This document shows, in pieces, positions 15,181-23,013 of a stretch of 25,300 nucleotides of DNA. The stretch is from the IMG/VR virus record IMGVR_UViG_3300025132_000267, positions 1 to 25,300 of that record. One strand, given 5' to 3'. The translations under genes were made by a program, and so were the position numbers. The first letter of the stretch is position 1, and each line of letters begins with the position of its first letter. Source of the stretch: a virus. The notes beneath the pieces are model-generated. The model did no database searches. It worked only from the letters and a program-made list of their open reading frames with translations, and was not told the DNA's origin.

Positions 15181-16239
15181 TCATGTAAAATAAAATCCAA
15201 TTCCGATAATACGGGTGCCAGCGTTCATTGTGTCGAGAGAGCTTGTTCCAGCTTGAACCAAAATTATTTGGTCTGAATTGTGACCTATATATCCACCTTG
15301 TATTCCATCGGCTGTTGCATGAGCCACATGCAATGCACCAAAACTTCCACCGGGTGTAAATGGTAATCCGGTAATTGCATGTGTGGCTGATGAGCCAGAC
15401 GCTGATGTCGCATCAATAGTTAGAAAAACACCGCGACCAATTTTTGTGTATTTACACGGAGTGGATTGCGTCATGTTATTGCCGCCGTGAACTGGAGTCC
15501 AAGTTCCTTCTTCGTAGTCATCCTGTAAATTGGCGGCGGTTTCAGCATCGTTGCCAGCAAAAGATAATCCCCCTGAGAGTTGCACATTCCCAGAACTATG
15601 AATGAACATGGCAGTATTAGTTATTCCAGAGCCATAGCTGTTCGATGTTCCGAAGGCTAGGTTTGACCCGCCGCCATCAAACATACCCGCAATGCGAACA
15701 TTGGCGGCAGTCTGACTGTCGTCATACGGAGCCTCTACAAGACTGACATAATTACCAGCAGTGTAGTCTGTTTGTGTAACTCGTAGACCTTCACCATCTA
15801 CTGTGCCTGTAAACGTGCCACCAAGTTTGTTTGTTGTTTCTATCTCAATAGGATTTTCTGGTGAAGTAGTTCCTACCCCAACCCGATTGTTAGTACTGTC
15901 AACGTGTAAGGTGGTGCCATCAACAGTAAGGTCGCCACCTACAGATACGTCCTGTGCAAACTCACCGGAGAACAACCCAAACGTGTCAAACGCCAGTATC
16001 TCTAGCGTGTCGTTTGCGGAGGCACCGCTGTCCAGCACGATGCTCGTACCGCTAGTGGCGGTGTAGTCTGTCTTGTCTAGCTTAACGCCGTTGAGAAACA
16101 CATCCGTGTATTCGGAGTCTGTGTATGTCAGGGTGCGCCCAAGACTGTCAGATCCAGTGAAGCTGGTCTGCCCTGCTGTGGCTGTGTAGACAAACCTGCC
16201 TCGAAGACCACTGCCGGGTTCTTTGCCTATGTATGCCAT
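15181..16239 (-). CDS. Tail fibre with EEGTWTP-type C-terminal domain
   Basis: This 352-residue protein is modular. Residues 1-92 (M-A-Y-I-G-K-E-P-G-S-G-L-R-G and V-F-L-N-G-V-K-L) are a widespread marine phage fibre attachment domain. About 95-135 is a short beta-prism-like stretch with D-L-T-V-D-G-T-T-L and N-R-V-G-V-G-T-T-S-P, as in many trimeric fibres. The C-terminal third starts with D-Y-E-E-G-T-W-T-P-V (about 234-243) and has Y-T-K-I-G-R-G-V-F and I-T-G-L-P-F-T-P. It is a beta-sandwich-like tip domain found at the end of many phage fibres and probably binds the host surface. The start overlaps the 60-residue gene's stop (TAATG at 16239). The fibre call is firm; the receptor is unknown. 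Confidence 0.88.
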   Translation of the reverse strand: MAYIGKEPGSGLRGRFVYTATAGQTSFTGSDSLGRTLTYTDSEYTDVFLNGVKLDKTDYTATSGTSIVLDSGASANDTLEILAFDTFGLFSGEFAQDVSVGGDLTVDGTTLHVDSTNNRVGVGTTSPENPIEIETTNKLGGTFTGTVDGEGLRVTQTDYTAGNYVSLVEAPYDDSQTAANVRIAGMFDGGGSNLAFGTSNSYGSGITNTAMFIHSSGNVQLSGGLSFAGNDAETAANLQDDYEEGTWTPVHGGNNMTQSTPCKYTKIGRGVFLTIDATSASGSSATHAITGLPFTPGGSFGALHVAHATADGIQGGYIGHNSDQIILVQAGTSSLDTMNAGTRIIGIGFYFT

Positions 16240-16421
16240 TAATCTGCGTCCTCGATTGTTAGTGTGCCAGCTTCTACTTGGCGTAAGATTTCTGCGTAGT
16301 GGCGGTTGGCTGGGTCAAGTGGTACAAACATAGTTGTTCCATCAACAACTGCCTGCACAATGCTATTTTCTCCATTGTCGGCAATATATTTTGCAGATGT
16401 AAATGTAATTTTTTTTTCCAC
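16239..16421 (-). CDS. Small fibre-linked protein with GTG start
   Basis: This gene encodes 60 residues starting at GTG 16421, 2 bp after the preceding stop. The start is followed by a run of nine A at 16409-16417 that encodes E-K-K and part of the next codon. The protein reads I-T-F-T-S-A-K-Y-I, V-V-D-G-T-T-M-F-V-P-L-D-P-A-N-R-H-Y and ends V-E-A-G-T-L-T-I-E-D-A-D. Small proteins with V-D-G-x-x-x-x-V-P-x-D-P-x-N and an acidic E-[ED]-A-D end sit next to tail fibre genes in many marine phages. I suspect a fibre assembly factor or adaptor, but no role has been established to my knowledge. It is coupled to the downstream fibre by TAATG, which suggests it is made together with it. Confidence 0.77.
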   Translation of the reverse strand: MEKKITFTSAKYIADNGENSIVQAVVDGTTMFVPLDPANRHYAEILRQVEAGTLTIEDAD

Positions 16422-16423
16422 AA

Positions 16424-17395
16424 TTATAACTCCGCATCTGCCGCTGGTGATATATTGCCAGTATTAGTGGTCATTCCAGTAACTGTAACAAAATTTGTTC
16501 TTGTTCTATTAACAGAACCCCCTGTTGGCACAGCAGATAAAGTGACAGTGGGATTTGCTCTCATTGTGGTGGGAAAAGGGTAGTGTGCTTCTGGAAAATC
16601 TCCATAATGAAAGCGACCTGACCCAGCAAAGTAATACCTCTGGCACAACTGCAACTCTTCAGCAAAACTTCGATGCTCAAACTCAGTGGCTACTGAGCCA
16701 ACTTCTAGTTGCATCCCAGTTATAAACAAAGTGTTGTCTGTACTACTGAAAAAGTTAGAGCCACCTACGTTTCTATTTGCACTACTACTCGCTACCCAAG
16801 ATGTTTGCAAAGTTCCACTATTATATGTAGACCCCGATGCTAACCAAAAGGCAACATACAAACTTAGAGCGTTATCATCATCAAATGCACCTGTAGTATC
16901 TGCTCCAAAGTCAATTTCGATGCGTGACCAATCTGTTGTTGTTGTAAATGTTCTGCTAACTGCTCTACTGTTGTCATTGTCAAAAAGTTCTGCAACCATA
17001 GTACGGGCAGAGTTTGCCTTCACATAGAAACTAAACGTAAAGTTTTTTGCGCTAGACGTTCCTTTAGAAAATCTTTGTAAATCTTGACCCTCAATACGAG
17101 TTTGGAACCAAGCAAAATCTCCTGCGTCTAAACTAGATTGTGCTGTTGTGCAATCAAACTTCAAAGAGTTAGCAAAACCATCAGGGCTATCGCTATCTTG
17201 CGACATGGTTAATCTTCCATCCATGCCAGCAAGACCTAAATTCATTCTATCAGTTACAAAAATACCTGATGATGCACCAATACCTGTAACTGAGGTCGAG
17301 CGTTGAGCCACGTTCATTGAACCGTTGGTCACAACATTCTTCCGACCATCAGGTGCGCTTGCGGATTGTGCTAGTTGTCTTGCTTTGCTTGCCAT
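16424..17395 (-). CDS. Tail fibre/receptor-binding protein with carbohydrate-binding-like domain
   Basis: This 323-residue protein starts with a short Ala/Ser-rich region and V-V-T-N-G-S-M-N-V-A-Q-R-S (21-33). It then has a jelly-roll-like domain with Q-T-R-I-E-G-Q-D-L (98-106), F-T-F-S-F-Y-V-K-A-N (119-128), R-T-F-T-T-T-T-D-W and I-T-G-M-Q-L-E-V-G (about 225-233). The run H-R-S-F-A-E-E-L-Q-L-C-Q-R-Y-Y (about 241-255) follows, and a variable tail ends the protein. The same order of motifs is common in phage tip proteins and recalls carbohydrate-binding modules. It lacks a long fibre shaft, so it may be a tip or side protein attached to another fibre. Its start is 1 bp after the C1q-type fibre gene's stop, and the small GTG gene follows. 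Sugar binding is inferred. Confidence 0.83.
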   Translation of the reverse strand: MASKARQLAQSASAPDGRKNVVTNGSMNVAQRSTSVTGIGASSGIFVTDRMNLGLAGMDGRLTMSQDSDSPDGFANSLKFDCTTAQSSLDAGDFAWFQTRIEGQDLQRFSKGTSSAKNFTFSFYVKANSARTMVAELFDNDNSRAVSRTFTTTTDWSRIEIDFGADTTGAFDDDNALSLYVAFWLASGSTYNSGTLQTSWVASSSANRNVGGSNFFSSTDNTLFITGMQLEVGSVATEFEHRSFAEELQLCQRYYFAGSGRFHYGDFPEAHYPFPTTMRANPTVTLSAVPTGGSVNRTRTNFVTVTGMTTNTGNISPAADAEL

Positions 17396-17396
17396 T

Positions 17397-18230
17397 CTAA
17401 CTTGCCCCTAAAAGAACGCCGCCAAAATTACATCTTGTCCTATCAAGACTAAAGCTGGTGTTATTGTTGTTAATCGCCTGTATTTTAATGACATCACTTG
17501 CGGCACAGTCATCAATACCAATCATAACATTTTGGTCGTAGCTATCTCCGTAGCCGATAACTCTTGCAATGCTTGAGCTAGTAGTTTCGTTGACAATAAA
17601 AGCCTCAACACCTGTAGCTGCATCTGTCGTCGTTACACTTGCGAAAAACAAATAGATACCCGCTACTGGGCATGTGAATTTACCCGTTGTCGTGTTGTAA
17701 TCAGAGCCGTTATTCACAAAAGCTGAACTTAGAACAACGTCAGCCAAAGCCGCCGACCCCGAAAAGGCCATAAGACCTGAACCAGTTGCTTGAAATGCTG
17801 GTAAATTAGGAATACCAAGAAGCCCCGCAGAAGTAACATTAAACAAAGTGCTTCCTGAACTATCCCCCACCATAAAGGCATTTGCAGAACTAGCTCCTAT
17901 AAAACCTCTTGTTGTTCCATTGTCGGAAAACTCTTGTTTTAGTGAATTACTATTAGTGCTGTTTACTTCAAAAGGAACGCCACTGCCTGCTACATGCAAA
18001 GCAGTATCAGGAGAAATACCCACACCAACGCGGCCAGAACTATCAACTCTGACTCTTTCACCTCCAGCCGTTTCGAGGGTAATAGTATCGGTATCAGCAA
18101 AGCGGATGGCGGTGTTAGTATCTCCTGAGTGAACGATTTTGTCAGCGATTGTCAGGTCGCCATCAACCGTAAGTGATTGCGTTTCGCTGACATCGACTAC
18201 ATTGGTTGGCTTCTTACCAGTATAACCCAT
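17397..18230 (-). CDS. Tail fibre with C1q/TNF-like C-terminal head
   Basis: This 277-residue protein begins M-G-Y-T-G-K-K-P-T-N-V-V-D-V, a short attachment tag. A beta region follows with L-T-V-D-G-D-L-T-I, G-R-V-G-V-G-I-S-P-D-T-A-L-H-V (about 66-80) and more repeats to about 140. The last 130 residues resemble the C1q fold: A-F-x-x-x-x at the start, N-N-G-S-D-Y-N-T-T-T-G-K-F-T-C-P-V-A-G-I (about 172-191), Y-L-F-F-A-S-V, and the closing F-G-G-V-L-L-G. C1q-type domains form compact trimers and bind many ligands, so this is a good receptor-binding head. Three cysteines lie in the domain. The start overlaps the upstream stop (TGATG), and the next fibre begins 1 bp after its end. Confidence 0.85.
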   Translation of the reverse strand: MGYTGKKPTNVVDVSETQSLTVDGDLTIADKIVHSGDTNTAIRFADTDTITLETAGGERVRVDSSGRVGVGISPDTALHVAGSGVPFEVNSTNSNSLKQEFSDNGTTRGFIGASSANAFMVGDSSGSTLFNVTSAGLLGIPNLPAFQATGSGLMAFSGSAALADVVLSSAFVNNGSDYNTTTGKFTCPVAGIYLFFASVTTTDAATGVEAFIVNETTSSSIARVIGYGDSYDQNVMIGIDDCAASDVIKIQAINNNNTSFSLDRTRCNFGGVLLGAS

Positions 18231-18580
18231 CAGGTAATCTCCATAATACTGAGTGTTGCGTCAATCTTTGCCGCCGTGTCTGCGTCAATCTTCAAAACAT
18301 CTGAGTCCTGCAATACAACTTTACCGCCAGACAAAACCTCTAACGACGAGCCTACAGGTATCGGCACATTCTCCAGCAACTTCACTGTCGCGTTTGTTTC
18401 TGTGTCATTGGTATCTGAAACCAACTGCACATCTACAGTGTGTTGCGCCGTTCCTACGTTGCAAAGTATCAGTCCAAGGACAACAGAAGTTGTAGAGCCG
18501 GGGCAGGTATACAATGTCTCCAAAGTCCCAGCCGAAGCAGGCATTGCCGCATGTGTTTTTACCTTGAATGTATTAGCCAT
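18230..18580 (-). CDS. Small beta-rich tail protein, unknown function
   Basis: This gene encodes 116 residues reading M-A-N-T-F-K-V-K-T-H-A-A-M, then L-Y-T-C-P-G-S-T-T-S-V-V-L-G-L-I-L-C-N-V-G, V-D-V-Q-L-V-S-D and V-L-S-G-G-K-V-V-L-Q-D-S-D-V-L-K-I. The alternating pattern predicts a beta-sandwich, with two cysteines in adjacent strands and no membrane span. Proteins of this layout sit between fibre genes in many marine phages and are probably small virion proteins, perhaps linking fibres to the tail. It starts 3 bp after the 721-residue fibre and is coupled to the C1q-type fibre by TGATG. No enzyme motif is seen. Confidence 0.73.
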   Translation of the reverse strand: MANTFKVKTHAAMPASAGTLETLYTCPGSTTSVVLGLILCNVGTAQHTVDVQLVSDTNDTETNATVKLLENVPIPVGSSLEVLSGGKVVLQDSDVLKIDADTAAKIDATLSIMEIT

Positions 18581-18583
18581 GTT

Positions 18584-20749
18584 TTATCCTAACGCGATTG
18601 CCAATGCCGTTGCATCGTCCGTGGTTGCCACCGTGCCTGTTGCACTGGGTAGTGTCAGCGTTACATCGGCAGTAGAAGCTGGGCCGATAAGCGTTGCCTT
18701 GTTCGTGCCGTTATCGCTGTCTTCAAAGAACTCTACAAACCCTGCTGATGTGGCTCCGTTCTTTACCGACATGCCTGCATTGAACACATCCTTTGCCGTT
18801 GATGTTGACACGCCTGTCTGAGTTGTAGTGCCGCTAATCTCTACATTACCGTTGATGTCTATCGTCGTGGCGTTCAGTTCTAGTTCTGTATCAGATACCA
18901 AATCAAGAACACCGTCTGCGCTTTGATGAATATATGTACCTGAGTCACCAAACTGTAGTTGGCGTGAGCTATTCAGCAACAAAGCAGTATCAGCAACATG
19001 CGTAAGCGTTACGTCCTTATCTGCACCAAAACCTAGAACCGCCGCATCGCTGTCCAATGTAATGTCATCACCTACAAGCAGGTCGCCATCTATGTCTACA
19101 TCACTAGAAAAGTCACCTGTTGCCGCGTCCAATTCCCCAGTAACTGTAAAGTTTCTAATTCCAGTGTAATCTTTGTTGGAGTCTAGTATGACTGCCTTTG
19201 ACGCAATCGCTGTGCCAGCAGCTGTTGAGCCTAAATCAAGGAAGTTTATCTCACCAACAACTACGGTTGCACCATCTAAGATGTTTAGCTCTGCTGGTGT
19301 GGATGTGATTGCTGTGTTACTTGCGGCGGCAAGCACAGGTATCGTGCCCGACTGGTTCGGTAAGTTGATTGTTCTGTCTGCCGTTGGATCTACGATTGTT
19401 AGCGTGGTTTCATGGGCATCCGCAGTAGCACCTTCAAAGATAATCGCGTTTTGCGCGTTCATCGTAACGGTGTCTACCGTTGTGGTTGTCCCTGATACCG
19501 TGAGCTTTGGAACCAACAACTCACCCGTGCTTGGGTTATATCGCAGTGCGCCCGTGTCATCTAACAGCGCGTTTGATTCATCATGAAACACGACGGGGAA
19601 GTTTGTATTTGCTGTGCTGTCGCTGACAGTAACTGTCGTGGCAACCGCCGCAGTACCTGAGTATCCAGACGATGTAATCGTACCTAGCGATGAGCCTGCA
19701 TCGGCAAAGGTAATTGTACCGCCATCTGCGTCCAATGTAATCCCACCGGATGAGTCAAGCGTAACCGTTGTGCCTGCAAGCTCTGCTGTGCCATCTGCGG
19801 TAATCTGTATGTTTGCAGCCGCCGCTGCGTCATCTGTTGTGACAATATCTAGTGTGCCGTTTGTTCCCACCGTAAACGTAGCAGTATCACTGGTAGAGCC
19901 GGTCATCGTAATCACTTTACCGTCTACCGCTACATCATCCACTGTCAGCGCAGTTAGCGTGCCGACAGATGTAAGGTTAGGCATTGCCGTGATTTCATCA
20001 TCAAAGTATGCGGCTAAGTCTGTAACAGCCACCTGCTTCATTGTACCTGCATCGTTGAACACAACACGGTCTGCGTCAGCCACTGTGACAGATGAAGCTG
20101 AAGTATTCCCGTCAACAATATTTAGCTCTGCTACCGTAGAGGTAATACCGTCGAGTACGTTCAACTCGTCCGTAGTGACGGTTGCTCCGTCAAGTATCTC
20201 TAGTTCTGCTTCACTGATACCAGCACTGCCGATTGTGACAGTCCCGGCAAACGTTGCATTGGCTCCGTCAAATGTAATTGCAGTAGTAGAACCTGACTTC
20301 AAGACTAGATTGCCGGAAGAATTAGTCAGCGCAGCATATTGTGTGCCAGCATCTTTCAGCAAAACATCCGCGCCATCTGCATCAAGAATGATGTCAGCAG
20401 GTGCATCAATCGTCAGATCACCCGACCCTGGCACCAGCAATGCTTTTTCAGCAGGCAATGTGCAGAACACAGTCTTCGTGCCAGACGAAAAGTTTACTGC
20501 GCTATCGCTGTTCGAGCTTTCTAGTATGGTTGTGCGAGACAGCGTATCAGGCGAGGCATCCGTTACGGTGCCGATGCCTACCTCAAACTCGTTGGCACTT
20601 TCGTGAACAATCGCATAGTAGGTAGTGTTGCTGTTACCTATGCCAGCTACAAAGGTTTGAAACCCAGTTAGCGCACCAGCCAACGAGAGAGTGCCAGTGC
20701 CTGTAGTCGTGCTGGTTTCTTTTACTCTATCGTTAACTGCAAAAGCCAT
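18584..20749 (-). CDS. Long ladder-repeat tail fibre
   Basis: This 721-residue protein begins with an attachment domain (residues 1-105; M-A-F-A-V-N-D-R-V-K-E-T-S, Y-Y-A-I-V-H-E-S-A-N-E-F-E-V-G and S-R-T-T-I-L-E-S-S). A long shaft of short strands follows (D-L-T-I-D-A-P-A-D-I-I-L-D-A-D-G-A-D-V-L, G-T-V-T-I-G-S-A-G-I). The ladder motif A-E-L-x-I-L-D-G recurs near residues 178-216 (E-L-E-I-L-D-G, E-L-N-V-L-D-G, E-L-N-I-V-D-G) and once more near 495. The C-terminus is another beta run (V-T-L-T-L-P-S-A-T-G-T-V-A-T) with no chaperone or recognised head. The absence of a distinct tip suggests it may serve as a shaft for the small or tip proteins encoded next. It is the longest fibre here, and its start shares bases with the previous stop (TAATG). 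Confidence 0.88.
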   Translation of the reverse strand: MAFAVNDRVKETSTTTGTGTLSLAGALTGFQTFVAGIGNSNTTYYAIVHESANEFEVGIGTVTDASPDTLSRTTILESSNSDSAVNFSSGTKTVFCTLPAEKALLVPGSGDLTIDAPADIILDADGADVLLKDAGTQYAALTNSSGNLVLKSGSTTAITFDGANATFAGTVTIGSAGISEAELEILDGATVTTDELNVLDGITSTVAELNIVDGNTSASSVTVADADRVVFNDAGTMKQVAVTDLAAYFDDEITAMPNLTSVGTLTALTVDDVAVDGKVITMTGSTSDTATFTVGTNGTLDIVTTDDAAAAANIQITADGTAELAGTTVTLDSSGGITLDADGGTITFADAGSSLGTITSSGYSGTAAVATTVTVSDSTANTNFPVVFHDESNALLDDTGALRYNPSTGELLVPKLTVSGTTTTVDTVTMNAQNAIIFEGATADAHETTLTIVDPTADRTINLPNQSGTIPVLAAASNTAITSTPAELNILDGATVVVGEINFLDLGSTAAGTAIASKAVILDSNKDYTGIRNFTVTGELDAATGDFSSDVDIDGDLLVGDDITLDSDAAVLGFGADKDVTLTHVADTALLLNSSRQLQFGDSGTYIHQSADGVLDLVSDTELELNATTIDINGNVEISGTTTQTGVSTSTAKDVFNAGMSVKNGATSAGFVEFFEDSDNGTNKATLIGPASTADVTLTLPSATGTVATTDDATALAIALG

Positions 20750-21177
20750 TATTTCAACTCAATGGTTAGATTACTCGCGTTGATTCGGAAGATATCACCA
20801 GACGCAACAGACCTTGAAGAGTCTAAAGCACCTACAAAAAGTATGTTGCCGCTAGACGATGCGTCTACCAAAAACACATGTGTGATTGTCTGAGTGCTAC
20901 CGCCCGATGCTGGAAACTCTATGTTGGCAGCGTTTACAACGGTCTGTGCATCTGTGCTTGTAGAAGCAATCGTCCAGTTAGATGCTGTAACTTGCTGTCG
21001 CGCATAATTAGTAAAACTAGCTTCTGTCAGACTACCGGCTTCTGCATCAGACACAGCAGTTGCTAGGCCGACATAGATACTGTCGCCGGGTGATGAGAAA
21101 CTTGCGGCGTTGTTTTTGAAGATAAAGCTGAGTAGCTTGCCCTCAAGATATGTGGTTGCAGCATTAGAGGTAGCCAT
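20749..21177 (-). CDS. Gp80-like small tail protein
   Basis: This gene encodes 142 residues, with an AAAGGA a few bases before the ATG. The protein reads A-T-T-Y-L-E-G-K-L-L-S-F-I-F, S-I-Y-V-G-L-A-T-A, F-T-N-Y-A-R-Q-Q-V, I-E-F-P-A-S-G, I-T-H-V-F-L-V-D-A-S-S-S-G-N-I-L-F-V-G-A-L and an end I-N-A-S-N-L-T-I-E-L. This order of helix, [VL]-Y-V-[GA]-L, Y-A-R, F-P and G-N-[IL]-L-[FY]-x-G-x-L is that of the widespread Gp80-like family of small tail proteins. Their function is not well established; they may sit at the tail-fibre interface. It lies between the adaptor gene and the first large fibre, matching that idea. Confidence 0.82.
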   Translation of the reverse strand: MATSNAATTYLEGKLLSFIFKNNAASFSSPGDSIYVGLATAVSDAEAGSLTEASFTNYARQQVTASNWTIASTSTDAQTVVNAANIEFPASGGSTQTITHVFLVDASSSGNILFVGALDSSRSVASGDIFRINASNLTIELK

Positions 21178-21179
21178 CG

Positions 21180-21827
21180 TTACGTCCTTTCTCTACTTGG
21201 AAGACCCTTACGATAAGCATCTGTGTTTTCTCGTGCTTCACCCAGATCTTTCAGTCGCAACAGTTCCTCTGTAAATCTGTCACTGTAAACTTTTAACATA
21301 TCAGGGTCGCTTTTCATATAAGCGTAGGCTTCAAACAAGCTGCCGTACAACAAAGCAAAAGACGCATTTGTACTAAGCCATGTCGTGCCGCTATCTGCAC
21401 CGGCTGTGAGACTTGCAGGTCTGAAATAATAGTGTAGCTCTACCGTGTAATTAGAGTTTGGTGTCGGCGCAACGATGAGGTTTGTTTCATCAAACCGTGC
21501 ATAATATCGTGGCACACCTGTAGTAGATGCAGAGGGTGTGAAGGTCTGTAAAAAGTTTACGTCTTTTTGTTCTAAAAACCGTTCAGAACCCGATGTTGTG
21601 ATACGCAATGAAAATGACGCTAAAAAATCAGTGGGTACTGTCAAGAACCGATCACTTGAGGTAAACGCGCTGGTAACGTTTTTACGGAATATCTCAAAGT
21701 CCACGGACTTGAAGAGCCTGTCTTCAGCCGCCTTGATGAAGTCATTCAGGTGCGTAACAAAAGATGTCTCTGTGTTTTCGGTATAATCCTGAATCGCTGT
21801 TTTTAATTCGCTGTAAGTAAAACTCAT
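21180..21827 (-). CDS. Head-tail adaptor protein (SU10-adaptor-like)
   Basis: This 215-residue protein starts with helices (Y-S-E-L-K-T-A-I-Q-D-Y-T-E-N, F-I-K-A-A-E-D-R-L-F-K), then has a beta part: F-L-T-V-P-T-D-F-L-A-S-F-S-L-R, G-V-P-R-Y-Y-A-R-F-D and L-I-V-A-P-T-P-N-S-N-Y-T-V-E-L-H-Y-Y-F-R-P. It ends with a helical region (A-L-L-Y-G-S-L-F-E-A-Y-A-Y-M-K). This layout matches phage adaptor proteins of the SU10 type that bind below the portal and connect it to the nozzle. The start is 2 bp after the 171-residue gene's stop, and the gene sits with the 222-residue connector, as expected for neck components. Family naming is from memory of the motif order. Confidence 0.85.
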   Translation of the reverse strand: MSFTYSELKTAIQDYTENTETSFVTHLNDFIKAAEDRLFKSVDFEIFRKNVTSAFTSSDRFLTVPTDFLASFSLRITTSGSERFLEQKDVNFLQTFTPSASTTGVPRYYARFDETNLIVAPTPNSNYTVELHYYFRPASLTAGADSGTTWLSTNASFALLYGSLFEAYAYMKSDPDMLKVYSDRFTEELLRLKDLGEARENTDAYRKGLPSRERT

Positions 21828-21829
21828 AA

Positions 21830-22345
21830 TTATGCACTCACTGTTACTGGCCCAGCCGAAGCTACTTTGCCGCCACCAGACACAGAGCCAATAGTGGCTG
21901 TCTCCGATGACCCTCGCTGACTAATATCAAAAGTATAAGAGTTTGTGTCCACAACGGTGATTGTAAATCCGCTGCTATTTTCAAGCGCAGCTGATGTAAA
22001 ACCATCAAAAGGCACAGTAGACCGGAACCGAACTACATCACTGGTCGAACGACCATGGGCTGTTTCTGCAACAGTTATAACTGCCGAACTAGCAGACCCC
22101 GATGTAAACGGATCAAGATCTAGCAGAACTTCGATAGCTGGTTCTGTTCGATCTGTCCTAGCATTGCGGATAGCTTCTGGGTCAGAGATGTTGCGTGGCG
22201 GTGTAAGTTGAGGATGTTTGGGTTCATACTCATCCGGCCCCACCAATAGACCGTTCCACTCTTTCCGCATCTCTGCCTTGCGATAACGAAAGCCAGATCT
22301 GTCTGAGATGCCGTATGCTCTTTTACCTGATGCAAACCGGGCCAT
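21830..22345 (-). CDS. Neck-region structural protein with E1_FCCH-like module
   Basis: This 171-residue protein has two parts. Residues 1-65 are basic and conserved-looking (M-A-R-F-A-S-G-K-R-A-Y-G-I-S-D-R-S-G-F, E-W-N-G-L-L-V-G-P-D-E-Y-E and K-H-P-Q-L), a block I recall from marine phage neck regions. Residues of about 88-165 are a beta module: S-S-A-V-I-T-V-A-E-T-A-H, D-V-V-R-F, then F-T-I-T-V-V-D-T-N-S-Y-T-F-D and G-G-G-K-V. This closely parallels residues 112-190 of the nozzle protein and resembles modules that domain searches often label E1_FCCH. The shared module suggests the two proteins touch the same structure. The start overlaps the upstream stop (TAATG). No enzyme motif is seen. 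Confidence 0.78.
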   Translation of the reverse strand: MARFASGKRAYGISDRSGFRYRKAEMRKEWNGLLVGPDEYEPKHPQLTPPRNISDPEAIRNARTDRTEPAIEVLLDLDPFTSGSASSAVITVAETAHGRSTSDVVRFRSTVPFDGFTSAALENSSGFTITVVDTNSYTFDISQRGSSETATIGSVSGGGKVASAGPVTVSA

Positions 22346-23013
22346 TAGCGCACCCGTAGATAATCAATACTTGGAGTAAGTTTGAGTGCTACACGATCCT
22401 CGTCTTCATCTGCGGCACGTTGGAACTCTTCTTCGTAGATTGATTTCAACACCTGTATTCTTTGAGGTGCGCGTTTAACAGACAAGTAGTATGCCAGTCC
22501 TGCTGCCATGCAGGGCAGAAACCGGAAGGGTGCATCTACATCATTCACCAAAGCATCAGCATCTTGTATGCGTTGAACAAAGTAATAACGCAAAACATCT
22601 GTGCTGTTTTCAGGCGTGGGCCACAGGTTTATCTCTGGTGTAATCTGTCTGTTGAAATAGAAACTAGAGGGCTTGCCTGTTGTCGCCTTGTTTGGTTGGT
22701 TCTGATACTCGCCCCGGCTGATGCGTTGCACCTGAAAATCAGTGTTGTCACGACGAACAACCACTTCAAGTATATCAGTAATCTCGCTAGATAGAGTGTA
22801 GGTAGATGTACCTGATGTGAGAGCTTGTGTGCCCAACTGCACTGTCCACAGATTTACGCCTCTATTTGCCCAGTCTGCAAACATGATGTTAAGTGAGCGT
22901 CTCGCTGTCTCAGCATCATACCCAGTCCTGACTTCCAACCCACAACGTTCGTAGGCTTCCTCGATGACTTCAGCTACATCAAGAGTAAAGTTCCTTGAAC
23001 TGGACGTTGCCAT
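22345..23013 (-). CDS. Head-tail connector / tail accessory protein (P22 gp4-like)
   Basis: This 222-residue protein starts at ATG 23013, which shares bases with the upstream stop (TGATG); an in-frame GTG just before is unlikely. The N-terminal helices read D-V-A-E-V-I-E-E-A-Y-E-R-C-G-L and T-A-R-R-S-L-N-I-M-F-A-D-W-A-N-R (about 12-53). They are followed by N-L-W-T-V (54-58) and a beta domain with L-W-P-T-P-E-N-S, R-Y-Y-F-V and F-R-F-L-P-C-M-A-A-G-L-A-Y-Y-L-S. This matches marine podovirus connector proteins that are placed with the P22 gp4/T7 gp11 class on the basis of role and position. It would lie between portal and nozzle. A fourth connector gene, the adaptor, lies two genes downstream. 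Confidence 0.83.
   Translation of the reverse strand: MATSSSRNFTLDVAEVIEEAYERCGLEVRTGYDAETARRSLNIMFADWANRGVNLWTVQLGTQALTSGTSTYTLSSEITDILEVVVRRDNTDFQVQRISRGEYQNQPNKATTGKPSSFYFNRQITPEINLWPTPENSTDVLRYYFVQRIQDADALVNDVDAPFRFLPCMAAGLAYYLSVKRAPQRIQVLKSIYEEEFQRAADEDEDRVALKLTPSIDYLRVR

Noticed and set aside
18177-18821. + strand frame of 214 codons across three - strand genes
   Set aside because: It crosses the junctions of the 721-, 116- and 277-residue genes, which are themselves coupled on the - strand.
19614-20606. Long + strand open frame of 330 codons inside the ladder fibre gene
   Set aside because: It is antisense to a repetitive, Thr/Ala/Val-rich fibre. Its own translation is Val/Ser/Pro monotony caused by the complement of those codons, and it has no coupling or ribosome site. 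The - strand frame is clearly the gene.
16424-20749. Diversity-generating retroelement acting on the fibre genes
   Set aside because: No reverse transcriptase gene, template repeat or A-rich variable repeat was seen in the window.
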